Shown here: positions 30,801-35,486 of the stretch, piece by piece
Layout of the letters: each line of letters begins with the position of its first letter
Numbering within the stretch: the stretch's first letter is position 1
Source of the DNA: Mytilus edulis
Taxonomy: Eukaryota > Mollusca > Bivalvia > Mytilida > Mytilidae
Assembly (NCBI RefSeq): GCF_963676685.1
Contig: NC_092345.1
Coordinates: 25,815,585-25,879,584, forward strand
Direction: 5' to 3'
Length of the DNA: 64,000 bases
Made by a program: the position numbers and the translations under genes
Notes under the pieces: model-generated
Database searches by the model: none
What the model was told of the DNA's origin: nothing
What the model saw: only the letters and a program-made list of their open reading frames with translations

Positions 30801-32474
30801 CATAATGTCTGTGTAGAAAACCTTGATTACGAGCTTCTCCCAAGGCATGATTTTGGGATTTCTGGCACCTGTCAGAATGTTAATTGCATCCATACACAAT
30901 CAAAATCCAATTATTTTCAATCAAACAGAGAATCAACAGTCGGTTCAAGTTTATACGAGATTTTAAGAGAATGCTTTTTATTAGCTCACCTGGCCCGAAG
31001 GGCCAAGTGAGCTTTTCTCATCACTTGGCGTCCGGCGTCCGTCGTCCGTCGTCTGTCGTCGTCCGGCGTCGTTAACTTTTACAAAAATCCTCTCCTCTGA
31101 AACTACTGGGCCAAATTTAACCAAACTTGGCCATAATCATCATTGGGGTATCTTGTTTAAAAAATGTGTCCGGTGACCCGGCCAACCAACCAAGATGGCC
31201 GCCATGGCTAAAAATAGAACATAGGGGTAAAATGCAGTTTTTGGCTTATAACTCAAAAACCAAAGCATTTAGAGCAAATCTGACATGGGGTAATATTGTT
31301 CATCAGGTCAAGATCTATCTGCCCTGAAATTTTCAGATGAATCAGACATTCCGTTGTTGGGTTGCTGCCCCTGAAATTGTAATTTTAAGGAAATTTTGCT
31401 GTTTTTGGTTATTATCTTGAATATTATTATAGATAGAGATACACTTTAAACAGCAATAATGTTTAGCAAAGTAAGATGTACAAATAAGTCAACATGACCA
31501 AAATGGTCAGTTGACCACTTTAGGAGTTATTGCCCTTTATAGTAAATTTTTAACCATTTTTCGTAAATCTTAGTAATCTTTTAGAAAAATCATCTCCTCT
31601 GAAACTACTGGGCCAAATTTAACCAAACTTAGCCATAATCATCATTGGGGTATCTAGTTAAAAAAATGTGTCCGGTAACTCGACCAACAAACCAAAATGG
31701 CCGCCATGGCTAAAAATAGAACATGGGTTAAAATGCAGTTTTTGGCTTATAACTCAAAAACCAAAGCATTAAGAGCAAATCTGACAGGAAGTAAAATTGT
31801 TGATCAGGTCATGATCTATCTGCCCTGGAATTTTCAGATGAATCGGATAATCGGTTGTTAGGTTGCTGCCCCTGAACTGGTAATTTTGAGGACATTTTGC
31901 TGTTTTTTTGTTATTATCTTGAATATTATTATAGATAGAGATAAACTGTAAACAGCAATAATGTACAGCAAAGTAAGAACTAAAAATAAGTCAGTATGAC
32001 CAAAATAATCAATTGACCCCCTAAGGAGTTATTGCCCTTCATGGTCAATTTTTAACAATTTTCTTAAAATTTGAAGATTTTCAGTAACATTTTCCACAGA
32101 AAGTACTGTTATAGATAGAGATAATTGTAAGCAGCAACAATGTTTAGTAAAGTAAGATCTACAAACACATCACCATCACCAAAACACAATTTTGTCATGA
32201 ATCCATTTGTGTCCATTGTTTAATATTCACATAGACCAAGGTGAGCGACACAGGCTCTTTAGAGCCTCTAGTTTGTAATATAATCAAGATACATAACCGA
32301 GATTAAATGTTGTTCATTTTCAGATATAGGAGACCACCCGATAATAAACATTTACACTCATCAAGGCCGTTATCTTTCGAAGAACCAACACCAGACTATC
32401 CTGTTTACGAATTTGAAGGAAAAGTTACCAAACCTACAATCCCGTCTACAAGTAGAACATCCGAAAACTGTTGA
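677..32474 (+). CDS. Cadherin-repeat transmembrane protein, 3' part (18 exons, 5' end outside window)
   Basis: Calcium-dependent cell-adhesion or receptor protein of the plasma membrane. Exons: 677-892, 1852-2395, 4810-4981, 6173-6282, 8543-8692, 10619-10718, 11903-12196, 12971-13122, 14268-14448, 18414-18643, 19871-20059, 21775-21889, 22312-22439, 23657-23799, 24915-25094, 25462-25645, 29343-29368, 32324-32474. All have AG/GT borders and matching phases, giving one open frame of about 1,088 residues. Cadherin linker motifs are visible: DINDN, DENDN, DYNDN, DVNDN, DINDQ, with degenerate ones in exons 2, 9 and 12. There is one partial and eight further EC repeats, then a membrane helix at residues 946-968 (exon 15) and a tail of about 120 residues. 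The tail has no catenin-binding region I recognise, so classical cadherin is unlikely; protocadherin-like or another non-classical type fits better. The first exon starts inside an EC repeat, so the gene begins upstream. No in-frame stop or frameshift was seen. Confidence 0.9.
893..1851 (+). other. Cadherin intron 1, no other feature seen
   Basis: AT-rich intron with no repeat or ORF that I can identify. Confidence 0.6.
1852..2395 (+). CDS. Cadherin exon 2 of window
   Basis: The largest exon (544 nt). It completes one EC repeat (KAKDLDVGNNAKIHF, SIDQNGGILRT) and starts the next (VMENSAQY). The linker between them lacks DxNDN and reads as a QTHSKQS region, so calcium binding at that junction is probably weakened. 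It contains EIDRE and ends before GTAAGT in phase 0. Confidence 0.9.
2760..3490. repeat. Degenerate ACTACGA / ACGATCT-rich repeat in cadherin intron 2
   Basis: Motifs such as TACTACGA, TACGATCT and ACTACGAC recur irregularly about every 10-30 bases from 2795 to 2930 and again from 3280 to 3475, with a less repetitive middle. The composition is unlike the flanks. I associate this pattern with mussel repeat DNA but cannot name a family. Confidence 0.55.
4664..4696. repeat. Short perfect hairpin in cadherin intron 2
   Basis: GCCGAACGGAT and its reverse complement ATCCGTTCGGC are separated by 11 bases. It is a GC-rich island in AT-rich intron, probably a fragment of a repeat. Confidence 0.6.
4810..4981 (+). 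CDS. Cadherin exon 3 of window
   Basis: Encodes the linker VWVLDENDNVPLF, then the next repeat with NENIQEGAVV and the DADID motif. Donor GTATGT at 4982, phase 1. The acceptor AG at 4808-4809 follows a T-run. Confidence 0.9.
5022..5862 (+). mobile_element. Truncated copy of the two-hairpin (pearl/Helitron-like) repeat, cadherin intron 3
   Basis: Starts ACTCACCTGCTCGTTGTC, followed by a GTC-rich stretch and two tandem units about 495 bp apart (ACAAAAATCTTCT...CTGAAACTA at 5066 and 5561). It is clearly related to the fuller copy at 30983-32271 but lacks the 3' hairpin. Confidence 0.75.
6173..6282 (+). CDS. Cadherin exon 4 of window
   Basis: Middle of an EC repeat (ATILLRTAVDYEKQ). It enters with two bases of a split Ser codon and leaves in phase 0 before GTAACT. 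It contains two cysteines that could pair. Confidence 0.86.
6642..6805. repeat. Foldback (inverted repeat, arms about 74 bp), cadherin intron 4
   Basis: The arm GAAATAATTCATGGAAGCCA is mirrored by TGGCTTCCATGAATTATTTC; the loop is around GAGCGTTAGCGA. The arms match nearly perfectly with a few indels. Confidence 0.85.
6806..8542 (+). other. Rest of cadherin intron 4
   Basis: No coding feature. The part from about 6830 to 7600 is GC-richer and probably belongs to the same repeat as the foldback; the rest is AT-rich with nothing recognised. Confidence 0.5.
8543..8692 (+). CDS. Cadherin exon 5 of window
   Basis: Fifty codons with the linker ILDYNDNTPEF and the next repeat start VDVPEDTNINSQ. 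Acceptor TTTTTAG, donor GTAAGT, phase 0 at both ends. Confidence 0.9.
9177..9350 (+). repeat. Interspersed repeat, GTAGTATACCGCTGTTCAAA family, partial
   Basis: Starts with GTAGTATACCGCTGTTCAAA and contains ACAAACTAAAACCGA. Fuller copies are at 29583-30005 and 43798-44100. I recognise this as a very common mussel repeat. Confidence 0.75.
9785..10215 (-). repeat. Interspersed repeat, GGAATGTGTCAAAGAGACAA family
   Basis: Begins GAGAATGGAAATGAGGAATG, contains CAGAGGCTCCTGACT and AAAGTCCGAGTCCGAGTACG. A copy in the opposite orientation is at 26735-27262, so strand labels are relative to that copy. A common Mytilus repeat without visible coding capacity. Confidence 0.75.
10619..10718 (+). CDS. 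Cadherin exon 6 of window
   Basis: Short exon (100 nt) inside an EC repeat (VDDKDSRENADIEL). The acceptor CTATACAG follows a T-rich tract; it ends in phase 1 before GTTTGT. Confidence 0.82.
10719..11902 (+). other. Cadherin intron 6, no other feature seen
   Basis: AT-rich, no recognised repeat or gene. Confidence 0.55.
11903..12196 (+). CDS. Cadherin exon 7 of window
   Basis: Rest of one repeat (LDYDNG, NASDKGVP), the linker IIDVNDNSPNI and the following repeat start (DIDSGVNGMLVY). Both splice sites are strong (TTTTTTCCAG and GTAAGT); phase 1 out. Confidence 0.92.
12197..12970 (+). other. Cadherin intron 7, no other feature seen
   Basis: AT-rich, no recognised repeat or gene. Confidence 0.55.
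12971..13122 (+). CDS. Cadherin exon 8 of window
   Basis: Repeat core FTIDAQTGQI followed by VSDKGSPQRST, a standard EC pattern. Phase 1 in, phase 0 out before GTAGGT. Confidence 0.92.
13123..14267 (+). other. Cadherin intron 8, no other feature seen
   Basis: AT-rich, no recognised repeat or gene. Confidence 0.5.
14268..14448 (+). CDS. Cadherin exon 9 of window
   Basis: A degenerate linker (ITDDNPRPFF in place of DxNDNxPxF) followed by the next repeat start (NIQEHTNIEDG). Phase 0 in, phase 1 out before GTACGT. Residues continue across the 4-kb intron into exon 10. Confidence 0.88.
14718..14787 (+). repeat. 3' fragment of the TATGCCCC-hairpin repeat family
   Basis: CCGTCCACTGAACATAGAAA followed by ATGATAGTGCGGATGGGG, ending at CTTGTTTTT. 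It is the 3' end of the element seen in full at 18832-19105 and, inverted, at 55487-55801. Confidence 0.8.
14788..14945 (+). repeat. Fragment of the CTGTCCCAGGT interspersed repeat
   Basis: TGTTGTAACATTACTGTCCC with a degraded continuation. A related, longer copy lies at 42735-43210. Confidence 0.5.
15836..16250 (-). mobile_element. GC-richer retroelement-associated segment in cadherin intron 9
   Basis: Abrupt change to GC-rich sequence (GGCGCCAGGGTGACTACC ... CTCACCTCCACAAAATT). It lies directly downstream, in minus sense, of the SGNH-hydrolase remnant, so it may be the tail of the same retroelement. No open frame. Confidence 0.4.
16258..16692 (-). pseudogene. SGNH/GDSL-hydrolase-like remnant of a retroelement
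   Basis: Minus-strand fragments read HFIIIHCGANDL (about 16690-16660), then after stops and frameshifts NFVIENGGKAILHENIRASE, SLYRTDGTDL and TGNQIFLNNTQGG (16471-16310). This order (HxGxNDL ... LYRxDGxHL ... GNxIFLNNxQG) is what I know from SGNH-like domains of tyrosine-recombinase (Ngaro-type) retrotransposons. It is broken by frameshifts, two or more stops and a run of 19 C at 16312-16330. Confidence 0.55.
16312..16330 (+). repeat. Poly-C run (19 C)
   Basis: Homopolymer inside the SGNH-like remnant, read as a Gly run on the minus strand. Its length in the assembly may be unreliable. Confidence 0.9.
16760..17127 (+). pseudogene. Ty3/Gypsy-type pol 3' end (integrase C-terminus), broken
   Basis: Reads DNKKWKQGVIVYKLGTVTYQ then VQVGDLVWKRQIDQIREF, the usual C-terminal beta-strand region of Gypsy integrases (WxxG...G..Y.V......KRH.DQIR). 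A TGA follows at about 16972. A shifted frame then carries RKAPERLIENM and a stop, the typical RxxPxRL end of pol. Only the 3' end is present. Confidence 0.65.
17311..17555 (+). mobile_element. Polypurine tract and 5' part of a 3' LTR
   Basis: AAAAGGGGAAAGA (17311-17323) followed by TGTTATGTTTAC fits a polypurine tract and TG-start of a Gypsy LTR, about 190 bp after the pol remnant in the same orientation. The 3' boundary is not clear; the sequence passes into the minus-strand retroelement relic near 17555. Confidence 0.5.
17566..18362 (-). pseudogene. Gag-like ORF1 relic of a tyrosine-recombinase-type (DIRS/Ngaro-like) retroelement
   Basis: ATG at 18362 opens 137 codons: a basic N-terminus (KKSRAVSRTRGQRGQ), then an acidic stretch. 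A frameshift near 18015 moves to GEHVPFKIKEKICEGKFIEL (17806-18024), and a further break leads to SINEWTSAFTVFMSVYI with WAQELLK (17566-17790). The WTSAF...WAQELLKYM pattern is one I associate with ORF1 of DIRS/Ngaro-like elements. A tandem duplication of about 150 bp repeats the EADEGDLKLKRG to SINEWTS part (17670-17790 and 17825-17950). It is not functional. The start lies about 50 bp from the acceptor of cadherin exon 10. Confidence 0.55.
18414..18643 (+). CDS. Cadherin exon 10 of window
   Basis: Repeat core with LDREGE and ATDKGEHPKNS, then the linker ITDINDQVPVF (last Asn replaced by Gln). The acceptor lies only about 50 bp from a retroelement ORF start on the other strand. Phase 0 out. 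Confidence 0.92.
18660..18815 (-). repeat. SINE-sized interspersed repeat (CAGACGCGCGTTTCGT family), minus orientation
   Basis: CAAAGGTACCAGG, CAGACGCGCGTTTCGTGTAC, then GACTCATCAGTGACGCTC and GTGCCAAATACGGCTGAG. It is the reverse complement of the full copy at 38928-39283 and begins about 16 bp after the exon 10 donor. Confidence 0.85.
18832..19105 (+). mobile_element. TATGCCCC-hairpin repeat with GTCC microsatellite
   Basis: Starts TATGCCCC, has TTTTCTGGTCTGTGCGTCCG and a (GTCC)n/(GTTC) run at 18867-18902, and ends AGTGCGGATGGGGCATCC...CTTCTTGTTT. Other copies: 55487-55801 (inverted, intact hairpin) and 14718-14787 (3' fragment). Widespread in bivalves; non-coding. Confidence 0.85.
19871..20059 (+). 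CDS. Cadherin exon 11 of window
   Basis: Repeat start with NATDLDENPETLY and VEIDKSTGKIV. Acceptor TGCTTTTAG, donor GTGAGT, 63 codons in phase 0. Confidence 0.9.
20060..21356 (+). other. Cadherin intron 11, upstream part, no other feature seen
   Basis: AT-rich. A small degenerate duplication (TTTTATCTAGCC ... near 20168 and 20206) is the only structure noted before the exon-13 relic. Confidence 0.5.
21357..21468 (+). pseudogene. Decayed duplicate of cadherin exon 13
   Basis: The stretch aligns with exon 13 along its length: VDGNSPVGFKIVNVNA here against VDWKTPAGSKIITVIA there. The nucleotide pattern also matches (AACACTA.TTATCATTG...GATTCGAGAGTAAT against AACACTATCTATTATTGG...AATTCAAGAGTAAT), including the GTAAT donor region. 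An indel and an in-frame TAA near 21435 break it. It lies upstream of exon 12, about 0.95 kb before the real exon 13. Confidence 0.75.
21775..21889 (+). CDS. Cadherin exon 12 of window
   Basis: End of a repeat with a degenerate linker (DDKNNHTPVF). Acceptor TTCTATAG, phase 1 out before GTAGAT. Confidence 0.85.
22312..22439 (+). CDS. Cadherin exon 13 of window
   Basis: Start of the last, membrane-proximal repeat (DWKTPAGSKIITVIAEDAD). The donor is a weaker GTAATT. A broken homologue of this exon lies upstream at 21357-21468. Confidence 0.86.
22440..23656 (+). other. Cadherin intron 13, no other feature seen
   Basis: AT-rich, no recognised repeat or gene. Confidence 0.5.
23657..23799 (+). CDS. 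Cadherin exon 14 of window
   Basis: Middle of the last repeat (VNLTIKAEDKGIIPKS). Phase 0 in, phase 2 out before GTAAAT; it joins in frame to exon 15. Confidence 0.86.
24240..24578 (-). repeat. Interspersed repeat, GTATACCGCTGTTCAAA family, minus orientation
   Basis: Reverse complement of the family at 29583: GTTTTAGTTTGTAACCC, then ATTTATGACATTTGAACAGC and GGAATACTACTGTTGCC. It lies in cadherin intron 14 and explains an exon-like open stretch there. Confidence 0.75.
24915..25094 (+). CDS. Cadherin exon 15 of window (membrane helix)
   Basis: Finishes the membrane-proximal domain, then encodes a hydrophobic stretch of about 23 residues beginning after KWSY and ending at FLYK. This is the only membrane segment in the joined frame. 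The donor AA|GTAGGT leaves phase 2; reading on would meet TAG at once. Confidence 0.88.
25462..25645 (+). CDS. Cadherin exon 16 of window (cytoplasmic)
   Basis: Start of the cytoplasmic tail: basic KWR after the helix, then a polar Ser/Pro/Asp-rich stretch with several tyrosines (KYFDNP, PYDHL, EYSHS). Donor GTAAGT, phase 0. Confidence 0.88.
25906..26404. mobile_element. TTAA-flanked MITE, cadherin intron 16
   Basis: GGGGGCTCTTGGGTCTA at the left end and the reverse complement GGTGGCTCGCGGGTATA at the right end form imperfect 17-bp terminal inverted repeats. Both sides are flanked by TTAA (25902-25905 and 26405-26408), the target duplication of piggyBac and Kolobok elements. About 499 bp, AT-rich, non-coding. 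Confidence 0.7.
26510..26640 (+). repeat. 5' fragment of the CGCGCGTCTGG SINE-sized repeat
   Basis: TGCTGGTGGAATATCGGTAC and CCGAGGGAACCATTAGC match the first third of the copy at 38928-39283 in degraded form. Confidence 0.6.
26735..27262 (+). repeat. Interspersed repeat, TTGTCTCTTTGACACATTCC family
   Basis: Contains CTGACATCAGACTCGGACTT, CAAGTCAGGAGCCTCTGG and TTGTCTCTTTGACACATTCC, ending CCATTTCCATTCTCAATTTT. About 530 bp, opposite orientation to 9785-10215. A very common mussel repeat. Confidence 0.85.
27263..29342 (+). other. Rest of cadherin intron 16
   Basis: AT-rich with a run of 13 G at 28440-28452 and a short direct repeat (CTTGACATTGTCAG twice, 28897-28929). Nothing coding recognised. 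Confidence 0.55.
29343..29368 (+). CDS. Cadherin micro-exon 17 of window
   Basis: A 26-nt micro-exon (VTEPEGEA plus a split Arg) between TTTATAG and GTATGA. It is supported mainly because its phase links exons 16 and 18. Exon 16 ends in phase 0 and exon 18 begins with one base of a split codon, so skipping this exon would break the frame. Confidence 0.7.
29583..30005 (+). repeat. Interspersed repeat, CAACAGTAGTATACCGCTG family, long copy
   Basis: GGCAACAGTAGTATACCGCT, AAACTCATAAATCCATGGAC, AACATCAAAACCAAATACAT and GTACCGTGACACGTCTTAT occur in this order. The order is shared with 43798-44100. No open frame. Confidence 0.85.
30205..30305 (+). repeat. 3' part of the CGCGCGTCTGG SINE-sized repeat
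   Basis: GTCACTGATGGGTCTTATGT, ACACGAAACGCGCGTCTGGC and CCTGGTACCTTTGATAACTA match the end of 38928-39283. Confidence 0.85.
30983..32271 (+). mobile_element. Two-hairpin tandem-core element (pearl/Helitron-like, non-autonomous), cadherin intron 17
   Basis: The 5' end is a 31-bp hairpin (30983-31013: AGCTCAC...TGGCCC GAA GGGCCA...GTGAGCT). A GTCGTCCG-rich stretch follows, then two tandem units of about 499 bp (31078 and 31577) and a third partial unit. The 3' end is a perfect hairpin (AGGCTCTTTAGAGCCT, 32252-32267) followed directly by CTAG. A 3' hairpin next to CTRR is the Helitron signature; bivalve pearl elements share the tandem-core layout. No protein is encoded. Confidence 0.75.
32324..32474 (+). 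CDS. Cadherin last exon (18 of window)
   Basis: End of the cytoplasmic tail: basic YRRPPD, then an acidic/Pro-rich stretch and a C-terminus of TSENC followed by TGA at 32472-32474. The acceptor CATTTTCAG is strong. The 3' UTR follows. Confidence 0.85.
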
Positions 32475-32721
32475 AAATTTTATATATTTAATTTTCCGGT
32501 ATGCATACCTTCATCACACAAATTATTCATTTCAGATTTTTTTTTTAAATTGGTCACTCGATTTTTCCAATCTTTTTGACTATTGTATTTACGTCGATCT
32601 TGATTGTTTATATCAAATTGTTTCCAGTTTGCAGTTTTTACCATATTAACGTCATATTAACCGTTTACCGTTTCTCACATGAAATGTATTTAAAAAATGA
32701 GCACAAAAATGAATATTGAAC

Positions 32722-32727
32722 AATAAA
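32722..32727 (+). terminator. Candidate polyadenylation signal of the cadherin gene
   Basis: AATAAA about 250 nt after the cadherin stop codon, the first canonical hexamer downstream. The DNA is AT-rich, so chance occurrence is possible; another AATAAA lies near 33547. Confidence 0.4.
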
Positions 32728-33784
32728 TTGTGTATCATAGAACATATCGATTTTTTTTAAAATAATTTGAAATTTAATGTTCTTTTAAGATGAATTTATG
32801 GATACGTTAAATGATCCGTCCACTTAAAAACACTAACTTACACGTAAAAAAATGCAGGAAACAATATTTGTAAATGTATGATGTTATTATGTAGATTCAT
32901 TGATATAATATCTTAATCTGTATATTATACACGTTTAATGTATAGTTTATATAAGTACCTTTTGTGACGTTGGGAAACTGATGAGTCATTATAATACCGA
33001 AACTTTATATTGGTCATATCCTTATTAAGATACCCCTGTGGTAAAACGCTTGTGGTATAAATTGAAGGAAGAGTATGTTCCCACTGCGAGAATATTCCTG
33101 CTTTTTGTGCTTTGTTAATTCTGATGTCTAAGTTTGATACCAGCAACTAATTCTGAACCTCTTTACTGTTTGTTTGATTTCTATTTTTTTTTTAATTGTG
33201 CAAAATCGCACATGTATAATGTACTTTTCATGTTTTGAATCTCTAGTTTCCTTTTTTTCATTTTAATGTTGTTAAGGGTTTATTATAGGATGACAATGAC
33301 TTAAATATACAAATATACAAATTATACGATCCGCTACTCCTTCTACACCCTTATCATACTTTGATGAAACTTGCTCAGAATCTATACCATTTATTGTTTA
33401 GACTGGCTTAATATTTAAGATAATCACGAATTTTGCAAAAGGTGGTGTGTCATTTTATGGGCTTTGGTATCTTCACCTTTTGTTATATCTCGAAGTATAT
33501 ATATTACATTTTCTTAGCTCTCTGTAAAGTCTACGAGTTTATTGTAAATAAAATGTACTTGCTTAGTGATATATTTTCATATAATTTCAAATTGATATAC
33601 CTAAAAGCTTTATGTAACTAATGTGTGTGTATGTTTTAATTTTGATTATATAAATATATATAATTTAATTCTAAACCATAAATATATGTATGTATACATA
33701 ATATATAATTTTTCTATAAAATAAAAATGATTGTTTTATCTAAATGGTTAAGAAATGTATTGTGTTTGCATCTGCATGCAGTTG

Positions 33785-34130
33785 CCAAATATTACTACAG
33801 ATACAGTCGAAATGCTTATATACTTACACAGTTTGTATGTACGTGTCTGTCCAAAGACAGGAGCCTGTTATTCAGTTGATGTCGTTTGTTGCTGTGTTAC
33901 ACATTTGTTTATCATTCATTTTTTGTGCATAAATGTGGCATTAAGTTTTCTCGTTTGTATTGTTTTACATTTGTCATTTCTGGTATTTTTATTGCTGACT
34001 ATATGGTAGAAGCTTTGATTTAAGGCCGTACGGAGATCTAAAGTTGTTAATTTTTTGTGCAATTTTGTCTGTTGTAGACTAGAGAGTTGTCTGGTTAGCA
34101 ATCATACCACATCTTCTATTTTATATTTAC
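33785..34130 (+). repeat. Interspersed repeat, GAGAGTTGTCTG(G)TTAGCAATCATACC family
   Basis: CAGGAGCCTGTTATTCAGTT, CATTTTTTGTGCATAAATGT and AGAGTTGTCTGGTTAGCAAT. A related copy is at 42840-43130. Confidence 0.65.
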
Positions 34131-34369
34131 AACAGGAGAAATCTTTACTCTTAACATAATTTTGGTTTGGTAAATGGTGTCCTTCATATGCCATATAAAT
34201 ACTCAGTTTTAAGCTATCTTGAAGCACTGATAATTTTATGATTTGTTTAGAAAGAAACTGGGATATTGTTAGAAACTTAACGTATACATGTTGAGCTTGG
34301 ATTATATCGGCTTGATAGAGGCAAATGATACCAAGGGATTATTCAAACGCATAGCTTGTAAATAAATTG

Positions 34370-34520
34370 ATAATGCCATTGCAAAAAAAAAGACAAACAT
34401 CAAAACACAAAAACACAACATACAAAACTATGACTTACCGTCCCGAAACCAACGAAAATCCGGAGGTAATAAAAACAATTCCTTTGAAGAGTAAAAAGAT
34501 TGTTCCACATATGGTCGACG
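34370..34520 (+). repeat. Degraded interspersed repeat (AAAAAAAAGACAAACATCAAA)
   Basis: A-rich start followed by CAAAACACAAAAACACAACA and CCGTCCCGAAACCAACGAAA; resembles a mussel repeat in degraded form. Confidence 0.4.
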
Positions 34521-35395
34521 TCATAATTGTTACTCACGTAAACTTAAACCTGGTAAAAAGTATAATTCGGTAGGTCACATCTCGGGAAAACAAGAAAAGA
34601 TTGTGATTACGACAATTGAAACCAAGATGAGATTGAGAGACTTTTTGAAAATGGTCCTGGTATAAAAAATATCAAGGGGAAAGGGGGATAGGACCTTACC
34701 TCTTTACTGTTATAAATCATTTTATTTTGAAATGAACTAACCGGTTTTTTTTCTTTTATATAGCACTGATGTTTGTCCTGGCTCGATTATAGTAAAGGTG
34801 CTATCGGTAAAGTCAGCTCTTCAAAATTTCTAATAGGTTTCTGATTTTCAATTAGTTTTGTCTTTATCATTACTAAAGAAATGTTAATAGCGCTATCAAA
34901 TTTAGTTTCCTTTCAAAACTTTCGCATTGGATGAAAAATGTAATGATATGATTTGTTATTCATTTTGTGCTTCTTTATCTATCATACTATTTTTTTAAGT
35001 GAGGTACTTTTCCCGTAACTGTTTATATCATATGTTCGGGTGGGTACATTTCGCTAATTAATTTACTTACTGAGATCTAACAGAAAGAGGGTTGATATTT
35101 CATGTCCTTGTCTGATGTCAGTTATTTAGAGAGTTGAATGCTTTTTTCAAATCTTTTGTTGTTTCTATTCACTTTGTTTATAGTTTTAACAGACTATCAA
35201 GAGCTTGGCTAATGTAAAGTGAATTTAATAATGCTGTAAGTTTCACCTTATATGACATTGAGCTTTTTTTTTTGCAGTTGAGTTGGTGTCTCATTGAATT
35301 ATACCTCACATCTATTTTATTCATATATCTTAGAAACTTGAATTCAATATATAAAAAAAAAATTGCTGCTTTATTTGTGCAAATGTATTTAGACT

Positions 35396-35401
35396 TTATT
35401 A
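35396..35401 (-). terminator. Candidate polyadenylation signal of the B-box/NHL gene
   Basis: TTTATT on the plus strand (AATAAA on minus), about 86 nt after the stop. A second copy lies at 35371-35376. Confidence 0.5.
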
Positions 35402-35486
35402 ATGTGAAATGGCGTACAAATAACATACAAAAAAATAAACGTTAGTTTTACGTAATAACTACTGACTTATGGCTATTAATTTTGCA

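Larger units (their letters stand above)
32475..35370. other. Convergent intergenic region
   Basis: Cadherin 3' UTR, then AT-rich spacer with repeat fragments at 33785-34130 and 34370-34520. No gene recognised. Confidence 0.6.
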
